This document shows positions 14,449 through 15,416 of a stretch of 15,416 nucleotides of DNA, piece after piece. Made by a program: the position numbers and the translations under genes. Source of the stretch: Candidatus Martarchaeota archaeon (GTDB lineage Archaea > Micrarchaeota > Micrarchaeia > Micrarchaeales > Micrarchaeaceae); assembly GCA_023474385.1 (NCBI GenBank), contig JAMCYB010000020.1:1-15416 (forward strand), given 5' to 3'. The notes below the pieces were generated by a model. That model did no database searches and was not told the origin of the DNA. It saw only the letters and a list, made by a program, of their open reading frames with translations. How positions within the stretch are numbered: the first letter of the stretch is position 1; every line of letters starts with the position of its first letter.

Positions 14449-15333
14449 TCACTTATTAAGCCTGGAATAAGCCAGCCCTATAGTCTGGTATATCAGCTTC
14501 GCGGCCAGAAAGTCTGGAGCCACCATTCCAGGAATTGGCGAGAACTCTGTGAAATCTATGCCCATCACATTCTTCCTTGGCAGGACTCCTTTCAGCATCT
14601 GCATCATCTCATAATACGTAAGGCCATCGGGTTCTGGAGTGCCGGTACTGGGCATTATTGAAGGGTCGAGAACATCGAAATCGAAAGTCAGGTATATGTC
14701 TTCATTGGTGTTGCTGTTTATCCTTTCCACTATCTCGTCCGCAGACATGCCGTGCATTTCGTCCCTGAACAGAATGGATTTTGCATACTTCCCGGAGCTC
14801 TCTTTATCTATGCTCCTTATGCCCACGCTGTAAGTATGGATACCAAGCTCGGCAATCCTCGCCAGCACGCATGCATGGCAGTATTTGGCTCCATAAATCT
14901 CGTCCCTCGAATCTGAATGCGCATCGAAATGCAGCACGCTGAAAGGCCTCTTGGACAATTTGGAAAGTGCGCGCACGCTGCCAATCGCTATGGTGTGCTC
15001 GCCGCCTAGCAGCAGAGGTATCTTTCCGTCCTGCAGTATGGGCGTAACCTCTTTCTCTATGTTACTTACCATCCTCTCTGGCGAGCTCAAGTCAGGAGCC
15101 ATAGGCTCGAGCGTATATATGCCCAAGCGGCTTATATCCCCCTTGGTCTCGTAATCGTAAAGCTCAAGGTTCCTGCTGGCATCTATTATCGCGGCCGGCC
15201 CATCCCTCGAGCCAGCCTTGTATGTAGATGTAGAGTCATATGGTACAGGAAGCACTGCTATCCTTGCCTTCTCGTACGATTGATCCTCAATGCCGAACAG
15301 GTTGTAGGGCGGGAGCTGGTTTAGCACATGCAT
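14449..15333 (-). CDS. speB: agmatinase-family ureohydrolase
   Basis: A Mn2+-dependent hydrolase that removes urea from agmatine to give putrescine. In some archaea the natural substrate of this family is N1-aminopropylagmatine, giving spermidine. The 294-aa length is normal. Metal-ligand motifs are all present: GGEH (His113), D137-A-H139-S-D141, and D218-F-D220 in LTFDFDVLDPSIMPSTGTPEP. GIDFTEFSPIPG (260s) is the usual C-terminal motif with the substrate-side Glu. DEIYGAKYCHACV (144-156) has two Cys around the His where relatives often read YSHG/YSHAT. GATGGTG seven bases before ATG 15333 is a good ribosome-binding site. A separate promoter for alba follows, so the two are not obligatorily linked. 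Arginase or guanidinobutyrase activity is less likely but possible. Confidence 0.9.
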   Translation of the reverse strand: MHVLNQLPPYNLFGIEDQSYEKARIAVLPVPYDSTSTYKAGSRDGPAAIIDASRNLELYDYETKGDISRLGIYTLEPMAPDLSSPERMVSNIEKEVTPILQDGKIPLLLGGEHTIAIGSVRALSKLSKRPFSVLHFDAHSDSRDEIYGAKYCHACVLARIAELGIHTYSVGIRSIDKESSGKYAKSILFRDEMHGMSADEIVERINSNTNEDIYLTFDFDVLDPSIMPSTGTPEPDGLTYYEMMQMLKGVLPRKNVMGIDFTEFSPIPGMVAPDFLAAKLIYQTIGLAYSRLNK

Positions 15334-15351
15334 GCCATAACACCATCTTTA

Positions 15352-15381
15352 TGCAGGAATACGCAGGTTTTACTGCCTGCA
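15352..15381. repeat. nested inverted repeat upstream of the agmatinase gene
   Basis: TGCAGG at 15352-15357 and GCAGG at 15363-15367 can each pair with CCTGCA/CCTGC at 15376-15381. This gives two alternative hairpins just before the agmatinase coding region. It may be an operator or alternative leader structure; there is no direct evidence for either. No gene is seen from 15334 to the window end. Confidence 0.25.
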
Positions 15382-15416
15382 GAAATTTACGTTTAATGAC
15401 TTATAGCAGGAGAAAG

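Overview
This window is archaeal chromosomal DNA. The evidence is an archaeal-type alanyl-tRNA synthetase, the chromatin protein Alba, a geranylgeranylglyceryl phosphate synthase of archaeal ether-lipid synthesis, an intein-split RtcB RNA ligase, a tRNA gene with no encoded CCA, and TATA-box promoters with GGTG-type ribosome-binding sites. Compact spacing, gene overlaps and several divergent or shortened proteins would suit a small-genome archaeon of the DPANN/Micrarchaeota kind. That placement is a guess from overall character; no marker here proves it.

Layout. (1) 1-760: no supported gene at the left edge, then a 59-aa orphan and a small protein resembling an Lrp/AsnC effector domain. This gene pair is bracketed by two similar GC-rich hairpin elements. 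(2) 764-7355, minus strand: rtcB (with a 499-aa intein), then a Cas4/Exo5-like iron-sulfur nuclease, then alaS. The last two genes overlap by four bases. (3) 7365-9097: a two-way promoter region, a 347-aa orphan with a C-terminal membrane hairpin, and a convergent small helical orphan. (4) 9098-13980, plus strand: a tightly packed probable operon of a proline-dehydrogenase-like protein with an altered substrate site, an extended SDR, GGGP synthase, an NFACT/RqcH-like protein without its C-terminal domain, RNase Z, and tRNA-Val(GAC). (5) 13981-15416, minus strand: alba and an agmatinase-family ureohydrolase, each with its own start signals.

Functional themes. Much of the window concerns RNA and translation: RtcB and RNase Z (tRNA maturation), AlaRS, tRNA-Val, and an NFACT protein (ribosome quality control). 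It is interleaved with lipid (GGGPS, possibly the SDR) and polyamine (agmatinase) metabolism. No CRISPR array, insertion sequence or phage module was seen; the only clear mobile element is the intein. The most unusual items are the PRODH-like protein with changed substrate-binding residues, the stand-alone NFACT N-terminal half, the paired hairpins around the small gene pair, the non-canonical C-terminal splice motif of the intein, and a tRNA starting two bases after the RNase Z stop codon.
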